DNA from: Planctomycetota bacterium
GTDB taxonomy: Bacteria; Planctomycetota; PUPC01; DSUN01
Length of the DNA: 14,529 nt
Direction of reading: 5' to 3'
NCBI GenBank assembly: GCA_016872875.1
Contig: VGYW01000206.1
Location: 1-14,529 of the forward strand
The notes below the pieces were generated by a model. It worked only from the letters and a program-made list of their open reading frames with translations. It was not told where the DNA came from and did not search any database. Position 1 is the stretch's first letter, and the number at the start of each line of letters is the position of its first letter. Below, one piece after another: positions 12,639 through 14,529 of the stretch. Position numbers and translations under genes: made by a program.

Positions 12639-14333
12639 GTGCGCGTGATTGTGGCAGGGTTGGTGGGCGCGCTCTTGTCGCGGAGCCTTCTGGCCGGGAA
12701 TGCGATGACGCCGGGGAGGCTGGTGCCTGAGCCGCCAACGCTTATCTGCCTGGGCGTATGCTGGTATATCCAGGGCGACGACAACTGCAATGCGACGGGC
12801 GAGCTAACCTATCGCAAGGCGGGCGAGGACGCCTGGCGCAAGGCTCTCCCGCTCCTGCGCGTGGACCCCCGCAAGCTGTATGGCGGCAGGCAGATCGAGC
12901 CGATGCTCGCGGGAACGGTCTTCGACCTCGCGCCCGGCACGGATTACGAACTGAAGGTGCGGATCAGCGACCCCGACGGCGGCGAGGCCGAGCAGGTGGT
13001 GAGGCAGCGAACGCGCTCCGAGCCTCAGACGCCCAGGGACGCACGCGAACTCCACGTGGCCCCCGGCGACGGCGGTGGCTCGGGCACGAAGGCCGATCCG
13101 TTCAAGGGCTTCGCCGCGCTCCAGAAGGCCGTCCAGCCGGGCGACCTCGTCCTCGTCCACGCCGGCACCTACAAAGGCCCCATCCAGCTCACCAGGAGCG
13201 GCGAGGAGGGCAGGCCGATAACCTATCGCGGCGCGGGCGACGGCGAGGCCATCTTCGAGGGCGGCGGCGACGATGGCGACGTTCTCGTCATCTACGGCAC
13301 CCGCCACCTCATCTTCGAACGGCTCACCCTCCGCAGCGGCCTCCGCGCCTTCCACGCCAACGGCTGCCAGGGCCTCACCGTGCGCCGCTGCACCATCACC
13401 CGCTGCCGCTTCGGCATCCGCGCCATCGACGCCCGAAGCCCGGCCCGCGACTTCACCATCACCGACAACGCCATCGCCAGCACCACCACCTGGCCCCGCA
13501 CGAAGGGGATCGAGGACATCGAAGGGCTGGAGATCAACGGCACCGGCCACGCCGTCGCCTACAACCGCATCACGAACTGCGGCGACTGCTTCTCCTTCCG
13601 CGACCCGGCCAGCGCCTCCGACGTCTACAACAACGTCCTGGAGGCTGCGACCGACGACGCGATCGAGCTGGACGAGACGACCCACAACGCCCGCGCCTTC
13701 CGCAACCGCATCACCGACTGCCACATGGGCGTCACCACCCAGCCCGTCTGGGGCGGCCCAGCCTACATCATCCGCAACGCCTTCTACAACACCGTCGGCT
13801 CCCCCCTCAAGCTCCACAACGAGCCGAGCGGCATCGTCATCCTCCACAACACCAGCGTCAAGAGCGCCCAGGCGTTCGAGACCTGGACGAAGAGCCTGCG
13901 CAACGTCCTCGCCCGCAACAACCTCTTCCTCGGCACCGAGCGCTACGCCGCCGAGGTCGGCACGGGTAAGGGCGAATTCGAGATGGCCAACGTGGATTTC
14001 GACTACAACGGCTACTCGAAGTCGCCCGACGCCACCCGCTTCATGAAGTGGGGCGATGCGCGGTATGCCACCATCGAAGAAGTGCGCCAGAAGGCGGCCA
14101 TCGAGAAGCACGGCGTCATCGTCGCCCTCGACATCTTCGCCTCAAAGGTCCTCTTCCCCGACCCGAGCGCCCGCTGCCGCCCCCCCGACCTGCGCCTCAG
14201 AGAAGGCTCCGCCGCCTGCGACGCGGGACAGGTCCTGCCCAACATCAACGATGGCTTCGGCGGCAAGGCCCCCGACCTGGGGGCCTACGAGCTGGGCGAC
14301 AAGCTGCCCCACTACGGCCCGCGGCCGGAGTGA
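12639..14333 (+). CDS. Secreted right-handed beta-helix (polysaccharide lyase-like) protein
   Basis: This 564-residue protein starts with GTG, preceded by AAGGA (12628-12632) six bases upstream. A short hydrophobic segment (residues 1-20) is a probable signal peptide. Residues about 30-130 look like a fibronectin III-like beta-sandwich ending LAPGTDYELKVRISD. Next comes HVAPGDGGGSGTKADPFKGF...VQPGDLVLVHAGTYKGPI (from about 142), the DUF1565-like entry into a right-handed parallel beta-helix. The helix coils run to about 440, with repeated asparagine-rich turns (AYNRITNCGD, VYNNVLEAATDDAIEL, ARNNLFLG). Polysaccharide lyases and glycan epimerases use this fold, but catalytic residues cannot be assigned, so it may bind or cleave acidic polysaccharide. 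It is complete and separated from the upstream operon by a terminator; no clear promoter was found. Confidence 0.87.
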   Translation: MRVIVAGLVGALLSRSLLAGNAMTPGRLVPEPPTLICLGVCWYIQGDDNCNATGELTYRKAGEDAWRKALPLLRVDPRKLYGGRQIEPMLAGTVFDLAPGTDYELKVRISDPDGGEAEQVVRQRTRSEPQTPRDARELHVAPGDGGGSGTKADPFKGFAALQKAVQPGDLVLVHAGTYKGPIQLTRSGEEGRPITYRGAGDGEAIFEGGGDDGDVLVIYGTRHLIFERLTLRSGLRAFHANGCQGLTVRRCTITRCRFGIRAIDARSPARDFTITDNAIASTTTWPRTKGIEDIEGLEINGTGHAVAYNRITNCGDCFSFRDPASASDVYNNVLEAATDDAIELDETTHNARAFRNRITDCHMGVTTQPVWGGPAYIIRNAFYNTVGSPLKLHNEPSGIVILHNTSVKSAQAFETWTKSLRNVLARNNLFLGTERYAAEVGTGKGEFEMANVDFDYNGYSKSPDATRFMKWGDARYATIEEVRQKAAIEKHGVIVALDIFASKVLFPDPSARCRPPDLRLREGSAACDAGQVLPNINDGFGGKAPDLGAYELGDKLPHYGPRPE

Positions 14334-14360
14334 GACGCTGCCCACTGAGGGAGGAGCAGC

Positions 14361-14529
14361 CCCCCTCTCCCTCGGGGAGAGGGTTGGGGTGAGGGTGCTC
14401 TGCCCCCTCTCCCTCGGGGAGAGGGTTGGGGTGAGGGTGCTCTGCCCCCTCTCCCTCGGGGAGAGGGTTGGGGTGAGGGTGCTCTGCCCCCTCTCCCTCG
14501 GGGAGAGGGTTGGGGTGAGGGTGCTCTGC
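14361..14529. repeat. Perfect 42-bp tandem repeat array, continues past the window
   Basis: Four identical 42-bp units start at 14361, 14403, 14445 and 14487, and the last base of the window begins a fifth. Each unit holds a hairpin (CCCTCTCC/GGAGAGGG with a five-base loop) followed by GTTGGGGTGAGGGTGCTCTG. There are no unique spacers, so it is not CRISPR. The hairpin core resembles the CCTCACCC and CCCTCTCCC segments in elements A and B. It lies 27 bases downstream of the beta-helix gene stop and may affect transcript ends. Confidence 0.9.

Noticed and set aside
14361..14400. Intrinsic terminator of the beta-helix gene
   Set aside because: The hairpin is strong but followed by a G-rich run rather than T residues.
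14361..14529. CRISPR array from the regular 42-bp repeats
   Set aside because: Units abut with no unique spacers and no cas genes are present; it is a simple tandem repeat.

Overview
This window looks like a chromosomal segment of an uncultivated, high-GC bacterium of the Planctomycetota or a related PVC-type lineage (inference). The reasons are paralogous Gfo/Idh/MocA oxidoreductases with Tat signals, a Tat-exported sugar isomerase-like TIM barrel, a LamG protein, a secreted right-handed beta-helix protein, and many small palindromic intergenic repeats. No rRNA, tRNA or CRISPR array was recognised.

Layout. 1-120 holds a partial palindromic repeat. 233-4197 carries three carbohydrate genes: a Tat-exported sugar phosphate isomerase/epimerase-like protein, a DegT-family aminotransferase and a Tat-exported Gfo/Idh/MocA oxidoreductase. 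4265-8640 is a distinct cassette. It starts with one copy (A) and ends with a second, same-orientation copy (B) of a roughly 235-bp nested palindromic, MITE-like element. Between them lie an MntA/HepT toxin-antitoxin pair, a lone DUF433 antitoxin-like gene and a minus-strand two-gene operon. That operon encodes a PD-(D/E)XK nuclease-like protein translationally coupled to an amino-group DNA methyltransferase, a probable restriction-modification pair. 8741-11242 returns to host-style genes: a membrane-anchored LamG protein and a second Tat-exported Gfo/Idh/MocA enzyme. 11269-12617 is a compact four-gene unit: RelE/ParE-like toxin, XRE antitoxin, a small acidic protein and a retropepsin-like protease. 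It has a repeated GTCAAG operator-like array in front and an intrinsic terminator behind. 12639-14333 is a secreted beta-helix protein, followed by perfect 42-bp tandem repeats that run off the window.

How the genes may work together. The isomerase-like, oxidoreductase, LamG and beta-helix proteins fit extracytoplasmic sugar or glycan handling; the substrates cannot be read from sequence. The other genes are mobile stress or defence modules inserted among them. The most interesting items are the defence cassette bracketed by direct copies of a palindromic element, the nuclease-methyltransferase pair, the toxin-antitoxin-protease operon with its operator array, and a nearly identical 34-bp promoter block (31/34 bases) in front of both mntA and the second oxidoreductase.

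Starts were moved inward from the longest reading frames wherever a Shine-Dalgarno sequence, promoter or family N-terminus supported it. Six of the seven promoter candidates listed have a 17-bp spacer; the one at 166-195 has 18.
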